Origin: Leadbetterella sp964489955
Lineage (GTDB): Bacteria > Bacteroidota > Bacteroidia > Cytophagales > Spirosomataceae
Length of the DNA stretch: 16,620 nucleotides
NCBI GenBank assembly: GCA_964489955.1
Contig: CAZBAV010000091.1
Location: forward strand, 1 to 16,620
Reading direction: 5' to 3'
This document shows, in pieces, positions 7,622 through 13,742 of the stretch. The position numbers were made by a program, and so were the translations under genes. Every line of letters starts with the position of its first letter. The first letter of the stretch is position 1. The notes beneath the pieces were generated by a model. That model had not been told where the DNA came from. It searched no databases and was given only the letters and a program-made list of their open reading frames with translations.

Positions 7622-7629
7622 CAAATATA
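7622..7629 (-). promoter_or_regulatory. TATATTTG -7 box of the DUF3820-Nudix-tag operon
   Basis: Minus-strand TATATTTG is an exact match to TAnnTTTG and ends 7 nt before the DUF3820 ATG. Transcription should therefore start at or within a few bases of the ATG, giving a leaderless or almost leaderless mRNA. No good -33 TTG lies about 20 nt further upstream; that position falls in the terminator hairpin. Confidence 0.5.
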
Positions 7630-7635
7630 GAAAAC

Positions 7636-7668
7636 AAAAAAGCCCTGCTTGTAAAACAGGGCTTTTTT
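7636..7668 (-). terminator. Intrinsic terminator after the zinc metallopeptidase gene
   Basis: A6-GCCCTG (7636-7647), a 9-nt loop, then CAGGGC-T6 (7657-7668) form a 12-bp stem including the A/T arms. It is symmetrical, so it could work both ways, but it lies between two minus-strand genes. There it would end the metallopeptidase transcript (stop at 7686) just before the DUF3820 promoter. Confidence 0.85.
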
Positions 7669-7685
7669 GGTATAGAAATTAGCAA

Positions 7686-8387
7686 TTATTCTCTCTTGTT
7701 CAAGAACATCATTACAAAGTATAAAAGGTTGGCAATAGCCGCCATAGCTGCAACTACATATGTCATAGCTGCCCATTTTAAGGCATCTTTTGCCATTGCA
7801 TGTTCTCTTTGGTTAACCACATTACGGTCTGTCATCCACTTTAAGGCACGGTTACTTGCATCAAATTCTACTGGTAAAGTAACCAAAGCAAATATGGCTA
7901 ATGCAGCATTGGCTACAATAAGTACAAGCAGCAAAGTATTACCTATTGGGTTGTTTTGTGAAAGCAAAGCTACTCCACCAAACATCAACAGCATATTAAA
8001 CATACCCATTACTCTGGAAGCTATATTTACGGCTGGAACCATAGCAGAACGGAACTTTAGTGCAGCATAAGCCGTGGCATGCTGTACGGCGTGGCCAACT
8101 TCGTGGGCCGCAACTGCAGCAGATGCCGCACTACGTCCATGATATACGTCGGTACTAAGATTAACCGTCTTGTCTAGGGGGTTATAGTGGTCTGTTAGTC
8201 TGCCATCTACTTGCGTTATTTTTACATCATAAATACCGCTATCGTTCAACATCTTCCTTGCTATTTCCTCTCCACTTAATCCATTTGATAAGCCAATTTG
8301 AGAGTACTGCTCAAACTTACTTTTCAACCTATTGGAAACCAACATTCCAATAACCATGAAAATAACACCAATTACGATAATTCCCAT
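7686..8387 (-). CDS. Membrane zinc metallopeptidase, YugP-like (Zn_peptidase_2)
   Basis: This membrane-bound neutral zinc metallopeptidase belongs to the family of Bacillus YugP (PF04298), whose substrates are not well defined. The 233-residue protein has an N-terminal membrane helix (about 2-18) and the active site AAHEVGHAVQH (His95, Glu96, His99). The likely third ligand is Glu174 in LPVEFDAS. Hydrophobic segments lie around 130-142, 150-172 and 208-228. The upstream hallmark VNLSTDVYHGRS is typical of the family. Its own promoter (8411-8442) and a downstream hairpin make it a single-gene transcript. Confidence 0.92.
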   Translation of the reverse strand: MGIIVIGVIFMVIGMLVSNRLKSKFEQYSQIGLSNGLSGEEIARKMLNDSGIYDVKITQVDGRLTDHYNPLDKTVNLSTDVYHGRSAASAAVAAHEVGHAVQHATAYAALKFRSAMVPAVNIASRVMGMFNMLLMFGGVALLSQNNPIGNTLLLVLIVANAALAIFALVTLPVEFDASNRALKWMTDRNVVNQREHAMAKDALKWAAMTYVVAAMAAIANLLYFVMMFLNKRE

Positions 8388-8410
8388 TTTCTAAATTTTA
8401 TTATTTTGTC

Positions 8411-8442
8411 CAAAAATATAAAGCATTTGTATTATTAACAAA
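8411..8442 (-). promoter_or_regulatory. Promoter of the zinc metallopeptidase gene
   Basis: Minus-strand TTTG (8439-8442), a 20-nt spacer and TATTTTTG (8411-8418) match the Bacteroidota housekeeping promoter exactly. Transcription should start near 8404, giving a leader of about 17 nt to the ATG at 8387. Confidence 0.75.
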
Positions 8443-8468
8443 TATTGTCTGGTTTGGAGTTCATTTCT

Positions 8469-8660
8469 TTAGAATGCCTTTACAGACGGTATCGGGGCTT
8501 GATAGATGCGTTTTTCTGCATGATGGGGAGTTTTGATCCAGTTTTTTGTTTGAAAAGTGTTTTTGGTTTTAATGGAATTATAATGACAAGCTTTACAAGT
8601 TCTAATGGTTAAGTCGGGGTTTAGATTTTTAGGAGTAAAGTATAGATTGGGAAATCTATA
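8469..8660 (-). other. Open stretch with a CxxCH motif and no good start codon, possible gene remnant
   Basis: After the minus-strand GNAT stop, another frame stays open for 63 codons to a TAA at 8469-8471. It reads like protein: NPDLTIRTCKACHYN contains a heme-binding-type CxxCH, and WIKTPHHAEKRIYQ follows. There is no ATG, GTG or TTG in the frame and it begins right after a TAG. It could be a relic of a larger cytochrome-like gene or simply a chance open frame. The rest of the gap between the metallopeptidase and this GNAT shows only the metallopeptidase promoter. Confidence 0.2.
8641..8660 (-). terminator. Perfect 8-bp hairpin at the GNAT stop codon
   Basis: TATAGATT-GGGA-AATCTATA is a perfect inverted repeat that includes the GNAT stop codon (8656-8658). 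It is AT-rich and lacks a following U tract on the minus strand, so it is at best a weak terminator or a 3'-end stabilising hairpin. Confidence 0.35.
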
Positions 8661-9141
8661 CTAAATTCAGTGTCAAAATTTCTCCCGGGAGTCCATCGAA
8701 ATCACGTAGTTCTTGTGTTATAAAGCCATTATTTGTCAGAATTTTCCGGGAAGCCGTGTTTTTAGGGTCTATGATAGCATTAAGTTTGACAAGGGATGTA
8801 TGTTTACGTGCTTCATTTACCAATGTTTGACCTATTGCTTTACCAAAACCTTTGCCCCAGTGAGCAGGTAAAATCATATATCCCAGCTCTGCTTCGTTAG
8901 GATCTGTATCATCAATTTCTAGTTTGCCGAAACCTATGAATGTCCCTTGATTATCCACAACTTTATATGATCCCAATGTTGGATGTAGCTTATTTTTTTG
9001 CAATATTTTGTCAAAATCTATTTGGGCTTCATCAATACTGAATTGTCTTTCTGTTATCATAGCCATTACCTGTGCATTACTTACTAGCTGGAAGTAGAAA
9101 GGGAAATCTGCGGGAATGAGCTTTTTTAGATATAGTTTCAT
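8656..9141 (-). CDS. GNAT family N-acetyltransferase, RimJ/RimL type
   Basis: This 161-residue protein is a single GNAT domain of the Acetyltransf_3 (RimJ/RimL-like) branch, which moves an acetyl group from acetyl-CoA to an amine. It shows the opening strand-helix (LKKLIPADFPFYFQL), strand 4 ELGYMILPAHWGKGFG with the acetyl-CoA pyrophosphate-binding signature (WGKGFGKAIG), and the final N-ASRKILTNNGF segment. The acceptor, whether protein N-terminus, antibiotic or metabolite, cannot be told. No promoter box is evident in the 133-nt gap upstream. It lies downstream of, and on the same strand as, the alpha/beta hydrolase and PaiA-like genes, so it may share their transcript. Confidence 0.88.
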   Translation of the reverse strand: MKLYLKKLIPADFPFYFQLVSNAQVMAMITERQFSIDEAQIDFDKILQKNKLHPTLGSYKVVDNQGTFIGFGKLEIDDTDPNEAELGYMILPAHWGKGFGKAIGQTLVNEARKHTSLVKLNAIIDPKNTASRKILTNNGFITQELRDFDGLPGEILTLNLV

Positions 9142-9274
9142 AAGAGTGATGGCTATCTTCTACTAAAGTTGTCTGAATTCAAGAACGCACTGTTAATAAT
9201 AGTAACAACGAAGATTTGGGAAGTTGATTACGTAAGGTTGCAGTTTAGTAATATAAAATCTGCAAACGTGGTAT

Positions 9275-9898
9275 TTAGGATTTATTTGTAATTTCTGCCA
9301 AATCACTTGTGGTATTCTTGATTATTTCGCTAATCTCTTGAGGTTTGTTAACGGTCATGAAATGTCCTCCTCGCTTGATGATAAAAATAGTTTTGATGTT
9401 TTTAATTGGTAAAATTCTATCTGATGTTCCGTGGATATGTGTACAGTTTTTTGGTTCCTCTGTGTTTTCCCAATTAAGTATTTCGTTAATTGCCCAGCCA
9501 AGAAATTTGCTATCTGTATCTTTTAGAATTTGTTCCAAAAGTCTCTTATCCTCTTTATTCTGTAAACCGAAAAGCCAATTTGAAATTATGTTCGATTTTT
9601 TTAGTAGTTTGTTTGGTATCAGCGTATTCAATTTTAGTTTTCCAAAGATTCTATATGCTTTTGGTATTTCTAGTTTTGTCTTTACAGAAGCAATTAAAAT
9701 TAGTTTTTCAACTTCGATTAGTTTTGATATTTCAACAGCTAAAATTCCGCCAAAAGAAAGTCCAATTATTATTGGTTTTGGGCTACTAATGTTTTTAGAT
9801 ATGCGTTTCGCATAGTTTGCAAGACTTTCATGTTTTCTAGGCTTAATCCAATCAATGTATTCTACAGATGAGTTACCGAAGTCTATTTTGTGAAACAC
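9275..9898 (-). CDS. Alpha/beta hydrolase, 5' end out of frame
   Basis: This is a small serine hydrolase of the alpha/beta fold with a visible catalytic triad. Counting from the GTG at 9898, Ser48 is in GLSFGG, Asp160 in HGTSDRILP and His179 in GGHFMT. The substrate is unknown. The open frame starts inside the fold: translation upstream of the GTG reads IYVFSGLGVDKR, the expected first strand and oxyanion loop. It then meets an A8 run (9934-9941) and an ATG (9942-9944) one base out of frame. With seven A instead of eight, the protein would be 222 residues starting MKKIYVFSGLG. That ATG also forms an ATGA overlap with the stop of the PaiA-like gene, supporting it as the original start. So this copy is frameshifted, phase-variable, slippage-expressed or affected by a sequence error. 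Confidence 0.75.
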   Translation of the reverse strand: MFHKIDFGNSSVEYIDWIKPRKHESLANYAKRISKNISSPKPIIIGLSFGGILAVEISKLIEVEKLILIASVKTKLEIPKAYRIFGKLKLNTLIPNKLLKKSNIISNWLFGLQNKEDKRLLEQILKDTDSKFLGWAINEILNWENTEEPKNCTHIHGTSDRILPIKNIKTIFIIKRGGHFMTVNKPQEISEIIKNTTSDLAEITNKS

Positions 9899-9933
9899 TC
9901 GTTTATCAACACCTAAACCGCTGAAAACATAGA

Positions 9934-9944
9934 TTTTTTTTCAT
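9934..9944 (-). other. A8 homopolymer directly after the hydrolase ATG, frameshift site
   Basis: On the minus strand ATG is followed by eight A (9941 down to 9934) and TCTAT. Seven A would place the ATG in frame with the complete hydrolase; eight put it out by one. The same ATG overlaps the upstream TGA as ATGA. Confidence 0.8.
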
Positions 9945-10492
9945 TCTGTGCTAAGCGTTTTTGGATTATTTGTTAATAACTCCAATTTCATCATAAGGTC
10001 TATTTGCTCATCATTTCCGAGCCAAAAAGAATGTTTCCCAAATTCTACAAAGCCGTTTTTGGTATAAAACTTTAAAGCTTTTTCATTGTGTTCCCATACT
10101 CCTAGCCAAATATAAGGAGCTGCTTTTTCTTTTGCGATTTCTAAGGCTTTTTGGTAAAGCAGTTGCCCGATTTTTTGTCCATGATAAGCTCTTAAAACAT
10201 AAATTCGTTCTATTTCTATAGCATTGAATTCTTGGAGTTTGGTTTGGGATTTCCCGGAATTTAGCTTTAAGTAACCGATGACTTGATCCTTGTCTATTGC
10301 AAAATAGAATAGAGATTCCGGGTTACTTAATTCCGCTTTCAGTTTTTCTAAAGAGAAACCTTCTTGAAGGTATTTCTGCATATTCTCTTCAGAATTGCTA
10401 TCTGCAAAAGTTTCTAGAAAGGTTAATTTACCTACTTCTTGAAGGAGGTGTATGTCTTCAACATTTACCTTATTTACTATTATTTGCTCCAT
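9941..10492 (-). CDS. GNAT family N-acetyltransferase, PaiA-like
   Basis: This 183-residue acetyltransferase resembles Bacillus PaiA, a polyamine (spermine/spermidine) N-acetyltransferase. Shared features include the N-terminal TFLETFADSNSEENMQKYL segment, then IEIERIYVLRAYHGQKIG with the acetyl-CoA-binding loop, then the hallmark YIWLGVWEHNEKALKFY and GFVEFGKHSFWLG. Activity on polyamines is inferred from family likeness only. Its stop overlaps the ATG of the alpha/beta hydrolase (ATGA), so the two are coupled. It starts 33 nt after the preceding minus-strand gene with no clear promoter between, so it may be part of that transcript. Confidence 0.85.
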   Translation of the reverse strand: MEQIIVNKVNVEDIHLLQEVGKLTFLETFADSNSEENMQKYLQEGFSLEKLKAELSNPESLFYFAIDKDQVIGYLKLNSGKSQTKLQEFNAIEIERIYVLRAYHGQKIGQLLYQKALEIAKEKAAPYIWLGVWEHNEKALKFYTKNGFVEFGKHSFWLGNDEQIDLMMKLELLTNNPKTLSTE

Positions 10493-10525
10493 AAGTATAC
10501 AACAAATAAGGTGTGCCTCCGGTTT

Positions 10526-11467
10526 CTACTTAAGTTGGAATGTTTTTACAACAGTTTTTATCTGCTCTAAACTGTCACCTGTTTGGTCGTTTGTAGAGCC
10601 GAACAAAATGTAATACATGTTATCATGGAAAAGTGTCACTTGGTAAATGGTTTCTATTTTACCGTTTTTTTTGTCCTTACCCTTCGCATAAATCTCATAA
10701 CCAGTTAGCTCATTTATTTTGATTTCGTTTATTGTGGTAAGATATACGAATTCAATCGGTGTCTGTTTGAGACGGTTGATAGAAAACTGTTTTTTGTCTT
10801 CCTCATTAATAGGGGAGAAGGACTTTGCAACCACTAAGTTGGTCTGGTCTTCGGAGCTAGAAGGGACTTGGCCATCAACAGTAAAAATAAGAGAGCCGGC
10901 TATGTTTTGTGCAAATATTAGCTTCGTGCCTTCAGAATTAATGGTGTAGTCTACGTTTTCAAAAGGGTCAAGATTTATATTTTCGTCATAGAAAACGGAA
11001 AGGATAGATTCTTTTATTTCGTTTCCAAGATCTGTAAGCTCTGCTGGTACCACGCCATTAATCATAATAGTTTCTTTTTCTGAGCCAAAAACAAGAACGT
11101 ACTTCTGATAAATGGTCTCATAGGCTTCTTGGGTCCCTGTTATGAATAGTCCAGGGTACGAGTTTACCTGCATTTTCTCTATTGAACTTGCATCAACCCC
11201 TGTTCTTAATAAGTCATTTTTGTTAAATCCTTTGGTGATTTCCGAAAACGGTCCAGGGAGTACAATTACCATGATACTAGAGCCGCTCTCCGTTTGTTGG
11301 AAACCCGAAAAGTTTTTAGCGTCTTCTAATCCAACAGGCGGAATGAGACTGATTTTAGTGCTTTTTATGTGTCTATGTTTGTCTGTTTTGGTATTGCTTA
11401 TTATCTCCTGCGAAAACGAGGTTAGGCGGAAGAAAGCAAGTAGTGTGGTGAGGAATACTTTTATCAC
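10526..11467 (-). CDS. Secreted protein of unknown function, probable two-domain repeat
   Basis: I do not recognise a named family. The 313-residue product begins at a GTG (11465-11467) with a signal peptide (MIKVFLTTLLAFF, then LTSFSQ), predicted to be cut before Gln. The rest looks like two related alpha/beta domains. Domain one (about 30-165) has ISLIPPVGLE, YPGLFITGTQ and a closing helix ESILSVF. Domain two (about 170-313) has a similar order: LTGYEIYAKG, YQVTLFHDNMYYILFG and a closing helix QIKTVVKTF. The pattern recalls PsbP/DcrB-like domains, but this is a guess from layout. A TATATTTG box lies 21 nt upstream of the start. No ATG in frame is available. Confidence 0.7.
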   Translation of the reverse strand: MIKVFLTTLLAFFRLTSFSQEIISNTKTDKHRHIKSTKISLIPPVGLEDAKNFSGFQQTESGSSIMVIVLPGPFSEITKGFNKNDLLRTGVDASSIEKMQVNSYPGLFITGTQEAYETIYQKYVLVFGSEKETIMINGVVPAELTDLGNEIKESILSVFYDENINLDPFENVDYTINSEGTKLIFAQNIAGSLIFTVDGQVPSSSEDQTNLVVAKSFSPINEEDKKQFSINRLKQTPIEFVYLTTINEIKINELTGYEIYAKGKDKKNGKIETIYQVTLFHDNMYYILFGSTNDQTGDSLEQIKTVVKTFQLK

Positions 11468-11488
11468 GTATTTTTTTGATTGTTATGC

Positions 11489-11496
11489 CAAATATA
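11489..11496 (-). promoter_or_regulatory. TATATTTG -7 box upstream of the two-domain secreted protein
   Basis: This exact TAnnTTTG match on the minus strand lies 21 nt before the GTG start. No TTG is seen at the usual -33 distance, so the promoter may be weak or activator-dependent. Confidence 0.4.
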
Positions 11497-11567
11497 CATA
11501 TTATCCTTTAAAACTTAATTCTAGGAATTAGTTTTAGAATAAGAGAATTTACATGAAGTGTGTCATC

Positions 11568-12659
11568 TTAGTAGCTTATTATTAGTCGTATATTGCCAAA
11601 TCCCATGGACGAAGTCCAGAGACCACTTCCTGCACTGTTGTTAATAGATTCTGCTCTTAATACATAGGTGTACTGCGTATTATCTACAATTAGGTTGGCA
11701 GGAGTACTTAGAGAATATGGAGAAATATTAGGGCTGTTTGTAGTGGATGTAGTACAATAATTTGTGCTTACACCTGTGTTTGAAGTCACCACACGAAGGC
11801 ATACTCGCATGTTATTGTTTGGGTCATTGTCGCTCAGGTAAGCTACAAAGTCTTTCAGAGTAGAGCCATTGGGTAAGGATAATGCCTTTTCTACATAATA
11901 GTAGGCATTCAGAGTGTTCCAAGTAGATTTAAGGGAGGATGGCAGGAAACCATTATTAAGTTGTAGGAGACTTCCAAGATTTGAGTAAGTAAAAGAATGT
12001 GGTGATACGGTTATGGTGGGAGAGACGGATGACCTCACAACGACATTTCCGGTGTTAAATAAAATTATGCCTCGGTCTGTTCCAGTGAGGCTATTTACTC
12101 TGATGTCTCCATCAATGTCCAAGTTATATGCAGGGTTAGTAACTCCCAAGCCAACAAATGCATCGTTTGCGGCTTCTTTAAAAACCACTTCGTCTTTGTT
12201 GGTTATAAGTGACTTGTATGCAAGATGATTGCTTTGGTTTAAACCCAAAAAAGCTCTGTTTGAGTTTCCTGCATCCTCTGTAAATGTGATTCCAGGTGGT
12301 TTTGCACTCAGGGGATCTCCAAAAATGCGTAAGCGACCGTTTCTCATTTCTAGTTTTTCTGTGGGCATTTCGTCTAAAGGCAGCTTTATTCCAAAATTAC
12401 CATCAATTGCCAAAACGGCTATAGGTTGGTTAGAATTATTAGTAGCAAAGTACAAGGGATGTGCACTGTGTGTTTGTAAATACATATTATTATTCATTAG
12501 TCCGTATGTACCTACCTGTACATTACCGTATCTATGGAAAAGTCCATGGTCAGTTTTGCTGTCTTCATAACCAGTAAGTGGGTCATAAGAGCTGTATTGG
12601 GCCGTGGATTTGATAGTTGTGGCTATCAATAACAGAAATAAAATGTATCTAATTTTCAT
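11568..12659 (-). CDS. Secreted fibre-like paralogue 1 (last gene of three)
   Basis: This 363-residue exported protein belongs to no family I can name. It has a signal peptide (MKIRYILFLLLIATTIKSTA, cut before Gln), then a beta-rich shaft. Shaft segments include MYLQTHSAHPLYFATNN, a DGNFGIKL turn, EKLEMRNGRLRIFG, the ITFTEDAG region with AFLGLNQSNHL, and GLGVTNPAYNLDIDGDIRVN. The last resembles the GIGTTxPxxKLxVxGD unit common in bacterial and phage fibre proteins. The C-terminal domain (about 215-363) is shared with the two paralogues: SFTY, LSLPNGSTLKDFVAYL, NMRVCLRVV with a second Cys in TNYC, TYVLRAES, and LWTSSMGFGNIRLIISY at the end. No T9SS sorting domain, lipobox or S74 peptidase motif is seen. 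Eleven nucleotides separate it from paralogue 2. Confidence 0.75.
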   Translation of the reverse strand: MKIRYILFLLLIATTIKSTAQYSSYDPLTGYEDSKTDHGLFHRYGNVQVGTYGLMNNNMYLQTHSAHPLYFATNNSNQPIAVLAIDGNFGIKLPLDEMPTEKLEMRNGRLRIFGDPLSAKPPGITFTEDAGNSNRAFLGLNQSNHLAYKSLITNKDEVVFKEAANDAFVGLGVTNPAYNLDIDGDIRVNSLTGTDRGIILFNTGNVVVRSSVSPTITVSPHSFTYSNLGSLLQLNNGFLPSSLKSTWNTLNAYYYVEKALSLPNGSTLKDFVAYLSDNDPNNNMRVCLRVVTSNTGVSTNYCTTSTTNSPNISPYSLSTPANLIVDNTQYTYVLRAESINNSAGSGLWTSSMGFGNIRLIISY

Positions 12660-12670
12660 GTTTGTCGGTT

Positions 12671-13738
12671 TTAATTTTGGGAATATTCAATAACTACATT
12701 TCCAAATTGTGTGCTGGATGTCCAAGTGGCTTCTGTGTCATCAGACTTTTTTATTACTTCCCATTCTACATAGTAGAAGAGATTTTCTGTATCTACCAAA
12801 TGATTAAAAGTGGAGAATTCTAAGGTTTGTGCAAGCGACGAATTGGACAGGTTTTTGCTACTTAGCGATGTTATGAGCATGATGTTCATTGTTATAGGGT
12901 TAGTGCCATAAATTCTTGCAACAAGGTAGTTATCTATAGAGTTGTCTATGACTTTTGCAGTTATTTTTCTTATTCTGGCATTTTTCGGGAAGTGCAGTGC
13001 TGTAGCAGGTCTTGCGGCTGTGGAAACACTAAAATAACCGAAACCACTGTTTATGGTGTAATATGTAAGGTTGTTTGTACTGAATTTTGTGTAGTCCCAA
13101 GCAGTTACTTCTAGATTGGTGGCAGGAGAAGGAATAAAAGAACCATCAGTGTTTGCCAATACTATTTTGTTTTGCATGGTAGTATTTTCGTAGGTTTTGT
13201 TATGGATTGTGCCACTTACAGTCAGCGTAGTTGCCTGCGGTGCTATGTTTATACCTACGTTACCCGTGTTGGTATTCATCTGGAGGATGCTCTTGTTTGA
13301 TAAGCTTTTTATCGTTAGGTTAAGATTATCTTGTATTTCTAGTATTGTTGGTGTGCTTGGTGACAGTGGTGCAAATACCACAGCTGCTGGTTCTGTAAGA
13401 CTTTTTTGTCCGTTTAGTTTTATTCTCCCAAAACCTATTTCTAATCTTTCTTCTGCGAGGGTGCTGCCTGTGCCTATACCCAGGTTTCCTGCAGTGGTCA
13501 ATAGCATCTGTGTGATGCCGTTGTTTGTGGAGAATCCTAAATTATGGTTTGTCCTTATTTGGGCGTTTATGGAAGTAGATTTAAAGTCGAGAAATGATGT
13601 ACCTGTTTTATGCCTGTAGCCAATAAGGGTTTTGCTAGACAAGGCGGGTCTGCTTTCATCTGGCGAGAGCCGCAAGCTCTGTGCTTTTAAACCAGAAAAA
13701 AGAAGTATTGATAAAGTGAGTGTTTGTAGGTATTTCAT
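12671..13738 (-). CDS. Secreted fibre-like paralogue 2 (middle gene of three)
   Basis: This 355-residue exported protein has the same layout as its neighbours. The signal peptide ends FSGLKAQ. The shaft has RTNHNLGFSTNNG, GNLGIGTGSTLAEERLEIG, GRIKLNGQKS and GNVGINIAPQATTLTVSGTI. The C-terminal beta domain (about 205-355) has WDYTKFS, ALHFPKNARIRKITAKVIDN, a Tyr-rich YYVEWE strand and TWTSSTQFGNVVIEYSQN at the end. The two Cys that paralogues 1 and 3 share in this domain are absent here, so a disulfide present in them would be missing. It ends 11 nt before paralogue 1 and starts 4 nt after the paralogue 3 stop. Surface or matrix localisation is inferred from the signal peptide and layout only. 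Confidence 0.75.
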   Translation of the reverse strand: MKYLQTLTLSILLFSGLKAQSLRLSPDESRPALSSKTLIGYRHKTGTSFLDFKSTSINAQIRTNHNLGFSTNNGITQMLLTTAGNLGIGTGSTLAEERLEIGFGRIKLNGQKSLTEPAAVVFAPLSPSTPTILEIQDNLNLTIKSLSNKSILQMNTNTGNVGINIAPQATTLTVSGTIHNKTYENTTMQNKIVLANTDGSFIPSPATNLEVTAWDYTKFSTNNLTYYTINSGFGYFSVSTAARPATALHFPKNARIRKITAKVIDNSIDNYLVARIYGTNPITMNIMLITSLSSKNLSNSSLAQTLEFSTFNHLVDTENLFYYVEWEVIKKSDDTEATWTSSTQFGNVVIEYSQN

Positions 13739-13742
13739 GGTC

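Noticed and set aside
7615..7776. 54-codon upstream extension of the DUF3820 frame
   Set aside because: It overlaps the terminator hairpin and the TATATTTG promoter box, has odd composition, and the DUF3820 core starts right after the internal ATG at 7614.
9345..9815. Long + strand frame opposite the alpha/beta hydrolase
   Set aside because: It is the antisense of a gene with a clear catalytic triad, and its translation shows no motif of its own.
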